Origin: Polyodon spathula
Lineage: Eukaryota; Chordata; Actinopteri; Acipenseriformes; Polyodontidae
Assembly (NCBI RefSeq): GCF_017654505.1
Contig: NC_054536.1
Coordinates: 30,021,970-30,085,969, forward strand
DNA: 64,000 nucleotides
Reading direction: 5' to 3'
The notes beneath the pieces are model-generated. The model was given only the letters and a program-made list of their open reading frames with translations, had not been told where the DNA came from and made no database searches. Both the position numbers and the translations under genes were made by a program. This document shows, one piece after another, positions 47,501-56,771 of this stretch (positions are counted from its first letter, which is position 1; each line of letters opens with the position of its first letter).

Positions 47501-48236
47501 AAGGAAACTTGGCAATTTTAGTAGCAAGTTCTATTTCTTGGATAAAGCAAGCAGTGACTCAGGGTACTATAGCTCACTGGAAGAATTCTTGCTATCGTGC
47601 CACAAGAATCAAAGTTTAATTTGGAACATAACAAAGAACATCAGAACTTGCAGATGACCTCTGCTGGGGAGATGAATTTAAACACTTTATAATGTCTTAT
47701 GCAAGTGAGCCTGGTTCTTTTGTAGTGGTTAAGACATTCACTTGCTGGTTTGCCTATGCCTCTTAAATGAGGCAAAACACTGTCTACTGCATGCTGTTCA
47801 TGCTACACAGGCGAAATCCTCCTGGAAAGTGGAAAATAGAAGGCAAAAAGATGTCTTCCAGATAGCATACACTGTAGATGCTCTTCACTGGCTGGTCTTT
47901 TGTTTCCTAATTTCGTGAAGACTGAGTGTTGTATAGATAAGAGGCCTATTTCCTGAGTCGCACATATTCCAAAAGTCAGTGTGTGTGACCTCATGAAGGA
48001 ACTACTTAGAAAGAGAAGGAGTAACACTCTGCACACTACAAATTTTACCTTTTTCATATTTCTTTATGCCACCAGGACACTTTACAGCCATGGTGTGGAA
48101 AAGCACCAAGAAGATGGGTGTGGGGAAGGCAAAGGCCACTGATGGGTCCACTTTCGTGGTGGCGAGGTACTTCCCAGCCGGGAACATTGCCAACCAGGGA
48201 CATTTTGAGGCAAATGTGCTGCCACCGAAGAAGTAA
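36571..48236 (+). CDS. glipr2: GLIPR2 / GAPR-1, Golgi-associated CAP-domain protein (five exons)
   Basis: Exons: 36571-36583, 39849-39957, 40052-40155, 42013-42090 and 48076-48236. They give exactly 154 aa, the length I recall for human GLIPR2. The N-terminus MGKSAS carries the Gly2 N-myristoylation signal that anchors GAPR-1 to the cytosolic face of the Golgi. The CAP/SCP domain fills the rest. The four residues proposed as the CAP active site are present: His54 (LKHS), Glu65 ([11 protein letters not shown]), Glu86 ([11 protein letters not shown]) and His103 (GHFTAMVW). The C-terminal half has [20 protein letters not shown] and the terminal NVLPPKK. There is no signal peptide, as expected for this cytosolic lipid-binding CAP member, described as a Beclin-1 interactor. 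AATAAA signals lie at 48322 and 49564. The gene looks intact and conserved. Confidence 0.95.
37418..37500 (+). repeat. 5S rRNA-derived fragment (5S pseudogene or SINE3-like)
   Basis: GATGCATCTCGGAAGCTAAG followed by ACCTGGTCAG matches the internal control region of 5S rRNA (ATCTCGGAAGCTAAGCAGGG, then CCTGGTTAG) with a short deletion. GTCTAGCTATAG upstream resembles the 5S 5' end. It is in GLIPR2 intron 1. Confidence 0.5.
38286..38372. repeat. (TA)n array 1 in GLIPR2 intron 1
   Basis: Begins GTATATATAATATATA and runs about 80 bp. Its start is the same as array 2 at 38471. Confidence 0.95.
38471..38544. repeat. (TA)n array 2 in GLIPR2 intron 1
   Basis: A second long TA array with the same GTATATATAATATATA entry, separated from array 1 by about 100 bp of unique sequence. 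Confidence 0.95.
39849..39957 (+). CDS. glipr2: GLIPR2 exon 2
   Basis: Acceptor CACCAAAG and donor GTAAGT. 109 nt encoding [18 protein letters not shown] and [12 protein letters not shown], the first helices of the CAP domain. Confidence 0.94.
40052..40155 (+). CDS. glipr2: GLIPR2 exon 3 (His54, Glu65)
   Basis: Acceptor TTTTTGCAG and donor GTAGGT. 104 nt encoding [14 protein letters not shown] and [15 protein letters not shown], which include two of the conserved CAP residues. Confidence 0.95.
40156..42012 (+). other. GLIPR2 intron 3
   Basis: 40590-41150 holds LTR-like, GC-richer sequence without coding capacity (for example GGGAGGCACGGTTGCACAG). The remainder is unremarkable. Confidence 0.5.
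42013..42090 (+). CDS. glipr2: GLIPR2 exon 4 (Glu86)
   Basis: Acceptor TCTTTCAG and donor GTAAGT. 78 nt encoding [17 protein letters not shown] and PGFSSGT. Confidence 0.95.
44320..44635 (-). mobile_element. CR1-like LINE, short 3' copy in GLIPR2 intron 4
   Basis: Same family, about 315 bp. Encodes on the - strand [38 protein letters not shown] and [13 protein letters not shown]. The T-rich flank on both sides is typical of insertion into A/T-rich DNA. Confidence 0.85.
45373..45440 (+). repeat. Fragment related to the palindromic repeat at 50787
   Basis: CAGGGGTGGCCAATCCTGGT and GGTTTTCGTTCCAG resemble the left end of the 50787 family. It stops abruptly where the Tc1-like transposase begins. 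Confidence 0.45.
45441..46017 (+). mobile_element. Tc1-like (DD34E) transposase relic in GLIPR2 intron 4
   Basis: Encodes [50 protein letters not shown] and, after a stop, [12 protein letters not shown] and EANGGHTRY. The Asp-to-Glu spacing is 34. The stop TGA at 45718-45720 sits where CGA is expected, a CpG-decay-type change. The N-terminal half is missing. A 3' flank with AGTCATGTGAAATCCATAGA matches the subterminal part of the family, but the terminal repeat is lost. Confidence 0.85.
46379..46402 (+). other. Candidate 24-nt in-frame microexon in GLIPR2 intron 4
   Basis: Preceded by TTTTTGAAATATTTTCAG and followed by GTAATC. Length is 24 nt and the phase fits exactly between exons 4 and 5 (both phase 1), adding ADGAHDNE just before GHFTAMVW. 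Not known from GLIPR2 proteins I remember; could be chance. Confidence 0.3.
48076..48236 (+). CDS. glipr2: GLIPR2 exon 5 (His103 to stop)
   Basis: Acceptor ATGCCACCAG. Encodes [19 protein letters not shown], then [12 protein letters not shown] and NVLPPKK, ending at TAA 48234-48236. Confidence 0.95.
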
Positions 48237-49498
48237 CCAACAAGGGAGGAATTCAAGGGACGAGAAAGGGATGAGAAATGGAGACTGTAACAGAGGTGTC
48301 TTCAGGTTTAACCTCTTGTTTAATAAAACCAGAATGACACTTGAATCAACTTCTGTGCATTTTAAAGTAACTGGTTTGCATGTATGCTCCCAGGGGAACT
48401 GACAAAGTACTGAGATATATGTTATTAATACTGCTATGCAAAAGAAATACAAGGGGAAACTCCTGTCCTAAAGGACTTCATAATGACAGCAGGCATTGGA
48501 TCTTGTGGTTGTTCCCTGTTCACAAAGCTAAGGCTGAATGTATTTTGAAAAATTAAACCCCAAATCCTCTCCAGGAGAAGTTGGGAGACAGAGTCAACGC
48601 TAAAGTATATTTAACAAGATTTTGACTAGTGTTTTGTTAATATGGCCCACTGTGAGAAACGTTTTTAAGATTTTTAGAGTAATTCATGTGTTCCTTGTTG
48701 AAGCAAAATTTAAGGCTTTGATTTTTTTGTTTTTTTGTTTTTTTTTAACATCTTTGTTTTTACATTTGTGACAGAAGTCTCTGATACAGTGTCATTTCCC
48801 ATTTTAAGAGAAATCAAATTGAATTGTACAGGAGGAGATTTTTTAAAATCCATAATCATATTAAGACACTAATACTATTTTCTATTTTAGTTTTTTGTGA
48901 TGCTACCGCTTTGCGCTCTGAAAATCCAGCTGTAATTCAGTAGTTTAGAAAATGGCAGTGCTAATTGTTTGTAAACTTGAGTGAAAAAGGAAACCAATAG
49001 GTTGCAAAATGACACAAAAAGCTTTTTTTTTTTTTTTTGTGGTATATGCCCTTTTACGATAAATTGGGCAACAGTCTCAAAGCTATTTACTCAGTCATCA
49101 GCACACATTTTTTCTGAAAGGAAAGAACGGCAATTACAATTCTAAAGTATGTGTGTTTTTTGGTTTTGCTTCTTTTTAAAACTTTTGGTAACTTTTAGAC
49201 TCCTTTTTCCATTCTAAACAAATAAATAAATACAAATGGTGATTTGAGAATCTATCCCTTTTGTTTTTGAAAGAAAAAATGCTATTTACAATTCTAATAT
49301 GAACTAAAGATATATAAAAAATACTGAATACTTACAAGACCCTTAATTAAATGTCTAATCTGTTTATTTCTGGTTTGGTAACTACTGTGTGCACTTTTCT
49401 GTTCAGAAAAATTATGCATTGACAATTTGGAGCTTTTGAGAATCTATCCCACTGTCTTTTAAAAAAAAAAAAAAAAAAAAAACCACTCTGTATGGGGG

Positions 49499-49525
49499 GT
49501 GTGTGTGTGTGTGTGTGTGTGTGTG
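49499..49525. repeat. (GT)n microsatellite near GLIPR2 3' region
   Basis: Thirteen GT units about 40 bp upstream of AATAAA at 49564, after a long A-run. Confidence 0.9.
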
Positions 49526-49563
49526 CATGTTTACAAATATCTGTAAAAGTTTACACTAACCAC

Positions 49564-49569
49564 AATAAA
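49564..49569 (+). terminator. Candidate distal polyadenylation signal for GLIPR2
   Basis: AATAAA about 1.3 kb after the GLIPR2 stop. A nearer AATAAA lies at 48322-48327. Which is used cannot be told from sequence. Confidence 0.3.
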
Positions 49570-50786
49570 GTGAAATATTTACACTTGGACATTTACTGAT
49601 TGTGCCAAATTTACTAAGAAATATGTTATATGAACCAACTGTGCATTAAAAAATAAAAACTAGCCTAATCTGTACTAAAACAGTGCAGCCCTTTAACACT
49701 GCGTACTAAAATAAACTGTTCAAGTAAAAAGATAATGAACGAGCAATACCGTTTGTTAAACTTGCCCACAGTGGAGTAAAGTAAGAACACGTGGTATTTT
49801 TTGCATGCAGTGGGGCCTGACTGTTACACTCTGGTGTACCAGCTGAACTTAAGGAAGAAGACATGTTCGGAAGTCATTTTGAGATACAAAGCAAAGTGAC
49901 CCACTAATTAAAAAAACACCCTGTGGGTAGAGCACATGTACAGGGAATACAAGTACAAAGAGCAGTGTGAATTCTGCTTTTAAACAGGTATATTTAAACG
50001 TTAGAAATGTAGATACAGTGGTAAAATTTTATAGTACTTCAGTAACAATTGCTGTTAAACTACCCAAATTTAAAGGATACAAATAATGCATGTGTAATGG
50101 TTTAATTTAATCGACACTCTCAAATTATACTGTACTTTCCTTCCAGCAGAGCTCAGGATTGCTGAGACAAACAATTGAGTAGTAAACCACACAACACCGT
50201 TATATCTTTTATAAATGTTATTAAAAAGTTATAAAATATGGTACATAAGTAGAAAAGATTAATATCAAAATAGCATAAATCAGTACATTCAATTTCAGCA
50301 ATCAGTAACATTCAGATATAAATCATGCAAGAAATTATATGAATATGCAAACAGGACAACTGCTTGTAAATAACAAAATACAAATTTCTGTGAATTCTGA
50401 TTTAATATTACAAAATTGTAATTCATTCTTTATCAATCTGTGTGGGATAAACGACAAGTGTTGAATCGGTAAAAAAATTAATTCCCTCAAGTGCCTTTAG
50501 GCATAAGATCTTACCAATTTAACACCTTTAAGTCACTCTCATTATATATTATTTCAGCCCCTTTCGTAAAATGAAAAAATGTCTTAAAGAGTAAGTAGTG
50601 GGGTTCTGAGAAATATAGCGTTATACGTCCCCATATGTTGATATAACGGTTTATATAAGGTACCTGTCATTTTTCTTTTCATTCTCAACATCGTGACAAC
50701 TTTTTATACTTACAACTTTAAAGTCTGTTTCAAAGCTCTTTTCAGAATATCTGCTCTACTGCACTGGGGTTTGAGGTCTGTCCTCT

Positions 50787-51465
50787 AAATCAGTGGTTTT
50801 CAACCCCAATCCTGGGGATCCCCTGTGTCTGCTGATTTTCATTCCAACTGAGCTCTCAAATTCACTAGGTAACACAATTTTTGTTCCTGGGTAGTAAGTG
50901 TTATTTCCTAATTGCTTATGCCTCAAAAGTATAGAAAATGGCTATTATTCCCCACAAACCTTGCTTTTGTGACCAGGACAGTGATATTTCAAAAACTACT
51001 CACTTCTAAATCTTTTGTAGTCATTTTTGTATTACTTTAGTATAAATACATGCTAATTTGGATTCATATGTTGTTTTTTTCTGACTTTGTGTGAACGAAA
51101 AGACACACATTTGCCCCTTTTCCCATTGGAAATAGTGATATTTTGAAATATCACTGTCATGGTCACAAAAGCAAAGTTTGTGGGGAATAATAGCCATTTT
51201 CTATACTTTTGAGGCATAAGCAATTAGGAAATAACACTTACTACCCAGGAACAAAAAAAAAAAAAAAAAATTGTTACACGGTGTTACTTATCAAGACCCT
51301 TAATTGAGCTGATAATTTCCTTAAATTGACCTTTTAAAATTTTTTTCAGCTCTTAAACAGTTGCAGATTTCAAGCTAGCTACAACATTTAATAAATAACC
51401 TGAACGCTGCAACTGTGTAAGAGCTGAAAACAATTAAAAAGGTCTGATTAAGCAAATGATCATTT
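50787..51465. mobile_element. Host palindromic repeat interrupted by MITE copy 3
   Basis: Left part CAGTGGTTTTCAACCCCAAT continues after the MITE as AAGACCCTTAATTGAGCTG. The inner arms CAGCTCTTAAACAGTTGCAG and CTGCAACTGTGTAAGAGCTG are inverted around 51385. This is a second non-autonomous DNA-transposon-like family, possibly hAT-type. Confidence 0.6.
50866..51288. mobile_element. Palindromic MITE, copy 3 (nested)
   Basis: Begins TAGGTAACACAATTTTTGTTCC and ends TTGTTACACGGTGTTACT. The left arm has lost its inner part after GATATTTCAAAA, where it joins ACTACTCACTTC. It sits inside another palindromic repeat. Confidence 0.75.
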
Positions 51466-51855
51466 CACATGCCTTGCACATTATGATATGCCTTGCCTGT
51501 CAGACTGCTCTGCTCTAAATCTTTACTGCCTGTAGTCGTATTCCTTATGTCTGGAATAAGGAATGTTAGAAAAACAAGCTATTTCCCTGACAGTCTCAAT
51601 TAGATGTAAAACATCAAAAAGTAAGAGAGACGGATGCCTGCCCTCCTATGTATTGCAGCCATTCATAGCTTTCAGACAGGCTTAGGGTATTATTACTACA
51701 GTAACATAGCTCTGTTGGAATCAGAACCTAGAGGCAATTCAGTGCTGGCAGGAGTGAGAGAGGCGATAGACAGAAACAGCACCTTCAAATTAATAAGAAA
51801 CTAAAGAAGGGTTAACAATGACACTGGGAGGGGCGGCTCGTCAGGATTGGTGCAA

Positions 51856-51871
51856 CAGCGCCCTCTGCTGT
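51856..51871 (-). promoter_or_regulatory. CTCF-like site
   Basis: CAGCGCCCTCTGCTGT is a strong reverse-oriented CTCF core with one mismatch at the edge. Confidence 0.38.
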
Positions 51872-52397
51872 CCACACGAATGTTATCACCGTGTTGAACA
51901 GAGTGATTCAGAAGTCAGTTTTAAGCCCCTTCAAACGACAAGTAAAATGCAGCCTTAATAGGGGCAGGGGCGCTTACTACCATACGATTCTGATTTACAA
52001 AGATTTTACTTTAGCAATTTTTTTTTTTTTTTTTTTTTAAATAAAGCAATAACAATGTTTTATGTTGAAAGCCAGGTAAAGGCAGATTTAAAGAAAAAAA
52101 TATTTAATAACAAACTCATTATAAGAGTAACAGGACCCAGAACCACTCAGAATCATTGCCCAATATTATAGGGTTTTAGGAGGCCCAACGTCTGGGTCTG
52201 TGTATGTGGGTAATATTGGCATGAGTGAAGAGGCTGAAAGCCAAGGCCTTTTTTCAAGCTGTGAGTGCCGCTAGAACACTTTTCCCAGTGTAAATACAAA
52301 AATAAATACAAATAAAATGTATAGCAAGTGCAAAAACAGAGATTCTGATCTTTTCTTCCATAAATTCAAATGTAGATGTCATCTCTTTATTATTTAG

Positions 52398-52911
52398 ATT
52401 CACATTGGAGGCAATGTTTGGATCAATTCTGAACAATGGGAAATAATCTGTTCTAATCAAAAGGACTCACTATTTGTGAAGGAGTTAGCAGATTCAATCT
52501 GGGGGTCTGCTACTCTAAAGAACAGAAGTCTAGAAGGCAAAGGTTGCCCTACAACGAAGACTGCTCCAAGAAAGCCCCTCACTCCTATTAAGTACAGAGC
52601 AATGAAAGGTAAATACATAACGTACACATAGTATCATATCCTTCCCTGTTTTGTTTTTGTCTTATTTTAATACTATTTATTTACTTTGAGCCCACAAAAA
52701 GAGAAACGGAAAAGAGTTACCACATTAGAATTAAGATATTTTGTTTTTGTTTTTAATTTGTTATTTCCCTTTAACAGACTGCTACAAAGACTGGCTAAGC
52801 AGAACAAATCTGAAAGCAGATGAAATAAAATCAAGATTTTCCAAAATAGGCAGATACATAACAGAAAAAATTATGGATATCAACAATAGTGTTATTGTAT
52901 GTATGTATGTA

Positions 52912-52992
<81 letters not shown>
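52398..52992 (+). CDS. BEN-domain protein, last two exons (partial gene)
   Basis: Exon A is 52398-52608 (acceptor TTATTATTTAG, donor GTAAAT, phase 1). Exon B starts at 52778 (acceptor CCCTTTAACAG). Exon A reads IHIGGNVWINSEQWE, then DSLFVKELADSIWG, LKNRSLEGKG and PRKPLTPIKYRAMK. Exon B reads DCYKDWLSRTNLKADEIKSR, then IGRYITEKIMDINNS. This order (glycine/Trp start, FVK-LA--IWG, LKNRS--G, KPLTP-K, ends in KI-DIN) is a BEN domain, resembling the C-termini of BEND5/BEND6-type proteins. BEN domains bind DNA or chromatin partners, often in repression. With no further splice, the frame runs through a TG/TA microsatellite (Cys-Val then Tyr-Ile repeats) to a stop at 52990-52992. No convincing upstream exon was found, so this may be the end of a larger gene, a duplicated fragment or a pseudogene. 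Confidence 0.68.
52911..52990 (+). repeat. (TG)n(TA)n microsatellite overlapping BEN exon B
   Basis: TGTATGTATG, then (GT)n, then about 30 TA units. It lies in the open frame that continues from the BEN domain. Confidence 0.95.
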
Positions 52993-52993
<1 letters not shown>

Positions 52994-54828
52994 GGATGTA
53001 TTTAAATTTTATTGACCTATCCCTGTCTGGTACAAAATAGCTGTTTAATCACACTGGCTTTAAAAAATACAAAAATACAAAAATAAAAAAAATAAATAAA
53101 ACATTTAACTGATTCTGTCACAAGTATGAATATCTAAAACCTAAATCAATATTTAGATCCTAGGATTAGGATTCATTCAATTTAGATATGCTATGGTGAT
53201 CAGACCAGCAGTAAACCAGCTAAGTTGTTCCAAAACACAACCCTAGCTGGTCACCAGCTAGACCAGTTTAAGCTGGTCAATGCTGGAATTTCCAGCAGGG
53301 TAATGTTCATGATTAATATGCTTTTTGATATTTTGTGGGTTTGGGGCTGAAGATGGATAAATAATAAAAAATAAAAATAAAGTTCGGGTTGATATGCTGC
53401 TGGTAACGTAGTTTTAGGCACACGGCACTATACCATAAACATTAAAATACATTAAAAAAAAAAAACCTCTAAAACCTGTGACTGCTTATCTTACCGTCTG
53501 GGGACCACTGGCATCCGAGTCCCAGTGCGTCCTGTTCCCACAATTTAGGAAAACAAAAACACCAGCTGACCCCCCTCCAGGAGACGCGACTCGGACAACC
53601 CCGTGACCTCAGCCCTTCATTACCCTGCAGTCACTCTAAAATAAATCGACCAAACAGGCCCGTAAACTAAAAGCATACGCAAAAAAATATTTCGCTAAAA
53701 AAAGAAATATAACTCAACAATACATGACATTACATAAGAATCTCAGTCAAGGCGTTCAGTGGCGTGAAGTGCAACACCACCCAGTCTCAGTTGCAAAGCT
53801 AGCCAGAACAATTCGCTCCCTCCAAGGTTTGTAGAGGATTTACAGTCCTTCAATATGGAACTGCTCGCGAGAAGTATACGAAGACAAAGAACAAATACAG
53901 TCTTTCTTTAATAGTAGCCTGCTAACACCTCCTTCAATCTCAACTACTACTGTCCTACCCTCCTTACAACATACTGTACTTTAAAACTATTATGTATCAG
54001 TCAATTACTATGAAGAGAAGCGTATTACACTACTTCATACCATCGCCAAGGGTAGATTCCCTCAGAGCATTCCTCACTAACCCCTCCCACACACGATCTT
54101 TACTGGGCTCAGAATGGTAAACCCGTTTGTACGTCAACCTTGCTCAAAGCAAACACGTGGTGACCACCCTCTATTATTCATATAAGCTAAAAAGTGAACA
54201 CTTACATCAAAGCAAACACCTTGTTGCGATTACACTTATGCAGATCACGTGAACATGTGGATCAACACTTAAAGCAGACATATGCAAACTGGAACTAGAC
54301 TACAAAATACTACAGCCCAATGATATCGAGCATGTAGTAACCAGGTGAACACTTCACTGAAAGCGAACACGTAGCGTTGCTTATACTTTGTTACTTCATG
54401 AGACTATTAGTATTAGTACACGCATCCTCCTTGGTATAATAGAGATAGCTGTGATTCATTTTTTATTCAGTGATGGATTTGGCTCCCATTAAACAGACTT
54501 CAGGTTTAACCGCCAAAACAAGCGAAGTGTCTGATAGTGTAGATTACTGCAAATCAGAACGGCAAGACAAATGATCATTTGGAGATATTTCAAATAAATT
54601 TATATATACTGTATCTCTCAATATTTAAAGATCTTCATAGTAAAATTATCTCCAAATAATTTTAAAATATCTAAATGTAGAGATATCGAAAAATTATTTC
54701 CCGTTATCTTGAAATGGAGCTTAAATCTCTATCTAACATGCATTTTCGTATGTCTTTAAATCTTTTTAAGCTATCTCAAAATGTTTTATAGATAACACTA
54801 AATCATTTTCAGATATTGGAAATGCAAT
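52993..54828. other. Between BEN exons and minisatellite
   Basis: A GC-richer block at 53480-53990 (GTCTGGGGACCACTGGCATC, GACCCCCCTCCAGGAGACGC) looks like LTR or promoter-type sequence. No coding region is supported. Confidence 0.35.
53205..53300. repeat. Short CCAGCT/AGCTGG inverted-motif repeat
   Basis: Dense interleaved CCAGC, CTAGCTGGTCACCAGCTAG and AGCTGG motifs, able to form hairpins. It resembles short fold-back repeats common in fish genomes; family not identified. Confidence 0.4.
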
Positions 54829-55046
54829 TTAAGATATCTCAAAATAACTTCCTGTTCATTTAGACATGTCTAAATCATTTAGAAGTATCTCTAAATCATT
54901 TTAAGATATCTTTAAATAACTTCCTGTTCATTTAGAGATATCTCTAAATCATTTTAAGATATCTTTAAATAACTATCTTTAAATAACTTCCTGTTCATTT
55001 AGAGAGATCTCTAAATTATTTTCAGATATCTTGAAAGAACTTCCGT
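54829..55046. repeat. AGATATCT-rich minisatellite
   Basis: Repeated units containing AAGATATCTTTAAATAACTT and CCTGTTCATTTAGAGATATC. The core AACTTCCTGTTCATTTA recurs at spacings of about 72 and 67 bp. Degenerate AGATAT-type motifs extend upstream to about 54590. Confidence 0.75.
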
Positions 55047-55135
55047 GGACCCAAAGCACAGCGTGAGTCTGTCAAAAGTGGGGGATGCTGTCACTTGTAT
55101 AAAACACAACATGCATAGTACCATACTTCAAGGTA

Positions 55136-55151
55136 CCACCAGAGGGCAGTG
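55136..55151 (+). promoter_or_regulatory. CTCF-like site
   Basis: CCACCAGAGGGCAGTG matches the vertebrate CTCF core (CCASYAGRKGGCRSY) at every defined position. Binding is an inference. Confidence 0.4.
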
Positions 55152-55441
55152 TTGCAAAAAAATCTGCTGCTGAAGACTTGAGCATCAAAAACAACTCAGA
55201 TTTTTACAAGCGGAAAGTTTCCTCAAATGCATTTCTATAAATATTTGTTTTGTTTAGCATGTTTTTTACAGGATACATACTTTTATTTCTTAACTAATTT
55301 GGCCTAAGTTCCAAAGACTTAGTGTAACCCTTAAGGACACGATATATTGGAGAGACTGTCCTCAGGAATGAAGCAATATTGTGTATCCATAAAAATGGTT
55401 CTGTGAAAATGAAAACCTTGGGTATAATAGCAAGTGTTTAC

Positions 55442-55554
55442 CTTTTGGATGCTTCTTTTTGGACGCGTCCTCCACAAACCATCTCTGCTTTGACGGAAAA
55501 AGCAGAGCTGCCAAACCTTGGGAGTTCTTCACAACAAGTTGTGAGTCATAACCA
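55442..55554 (-). CDS. Putative - strand exon of unrecognised gene
   Basis: A 113-nt segment between TGTGTTTTAG (acceptor) and GTAAAC (donor). Only one of three frames is open; it reads GYDSQLVVKNSQGLAALLFP, then QRWFVEDASKKKHPK. The composition looks like a structured protein rather than repeat DNA. I do not recognise the family. It would enter in phase 2 and leave in phase 1. Confidence 0.35.
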
Positions 55555-55807
55555 CTAAAACACACACATCATTCTGCTACAAACTAACAGTTAAGTTCGA
55601 CTACTCAAGCACTAAGTGTGTTTACAGATTTGCACAACACAGATATGATTGTGAGCATTGAAAGTCCAGACCCACCCCAGTCTCCCTGCGCTTTAACCAA
55701 CGCTACCAAGATTTCACAACTGAATCATTTAGACACACATGTCCTGTTTAAGCAGACCTTTGTAAACCATGAATCTGGTTCTGAAAGAGCTCCTTTCGCC
55801 TCTAAGT

Positions 55808-55819
55808 GCCATCTGGTGG
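55808..55819 (-). promoter_or_regulatory. CTCF-like site
   Basis: GCCATCTGGTGG fits the reverse-complement CTCF core GCCMYCTRSTGG. It is the third such match within 4 kb. Confidence 0.3.
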
Positions 55820-56193
55820 ATAGCTGTCTCAGCAGCACCTAGGAGAGTAACTGTCTATGATTCATATAGTGGAACTAGGAAAATTGTTCCAAAACCTTTC
55901 AATTTGAAAAGAAATTAACAACTCAAATATCCTTTAAGTGCACATAAAAGATGCTTAGTCTGGATGCTTAAATATCCAAACTGGCAATTAACTAATCGAA
56001 TAGCAATTTAATGAGGTAATTATGAAGTTATTCATTAAATCAAGACAATTCTGAAATATTCTTGACTAAAGATTCCGTAAAGTATATCATCCTTGCTGCT
56101 GTCTAGAACTCTCTGCTCTCTAAAGAGATGGCTGGTAACCACTGCCACCACCTTGTAGGCCTCCAATATTCCCAGTCCAGTAGCTTTCTATTT

Positions 56194-56235
56194 ACACGCA
56201 CACGCACACGCACACGCACACGCACACGCACACAC
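56194..56235. repeat. (CACACG)n microsatellite
   Basis: About seven CACACG units, unusual here for repeated CpG in an otherwise CpG-poor window. Confidence 0.9.
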
Positions 56236-56771
56236 AGCACAGCCTGCTCAAAGGACATGACAGCAGCAGCAGCAGCCTGTACTTGTAGATTTTTATTTAA
56301 TGGTCAGTTACTGTCTGATGGTGTGTTATGAGATAATAATGGACCAAGCCACACATTTACAAACTGATCCTGAAACTTCAGACAGAGAGAGCTCGGGTTT
56401 AAAGGGGTACTAGCTCAATTGCCTCTCTTGCCTTTCACACGTCAATCACTATTCCTGCAGACCAGCACTTCAAGGAAAACGAGGATACTAAGCAAGCGTG
56501 TCAGCCTTTTGAACTTACTGAAACATCAAAAGACAGCAATGACTTCCTTATGAGTTTTCCATCGCTTAGCACAACTTAGAATATGTCAGTTGAATGCAAA
56601 AAATAGCCTTCATACTATGTATACTGCAGAGCTATGGCTTCAAAATCTAGCATAAAATACTGCACTATGGCTTCTGGCACACTTTTGCAATATCATGTTG
56701 TAGTTTCTTTGATTGTATGATGTTAAATAAACTATCTAAATTATGTTCATATTATGTCTTAATCCTAAAAT

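Larger units (their letters stand above)
42091..48075 (+). other. GLIPR2 intron 4
   Basis: A 6-kb intron holding the CR1-like copy at 44320, the repeat fragment at 45373, the DD34E Tc1 relic at 45441 and the microexon candidate at 46379. Confidence 0.75.
48237..50786. other. GLIPR2 3' region and intergenic
   Basis: Several A/T homopolymers and two AATAAA candidates. A splice-acceptor-preceded open segment at 49814-49901 (PDCYTLVYQLNLRKK, then a stop) is noted without a gene assignment. Confidence 0.4.

Noticed and set aside
48118..48402. + strand and - strand frames over GLIPR2 exon 5
   Set aside because: Shadow frames of the real exon, which matches the family C-terminus exactly.
55618..55842. 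+ strand frame preceded by TTTACAG
   Set aside because: Possible last exon, but the ATG, composition and neighbours give no support and its strand conflicts with the better splice pair at 55442.
56128..56331. Arg-Thr-rich peptide
   Set aside because: Translation of the (CACACG)n microsatellite.
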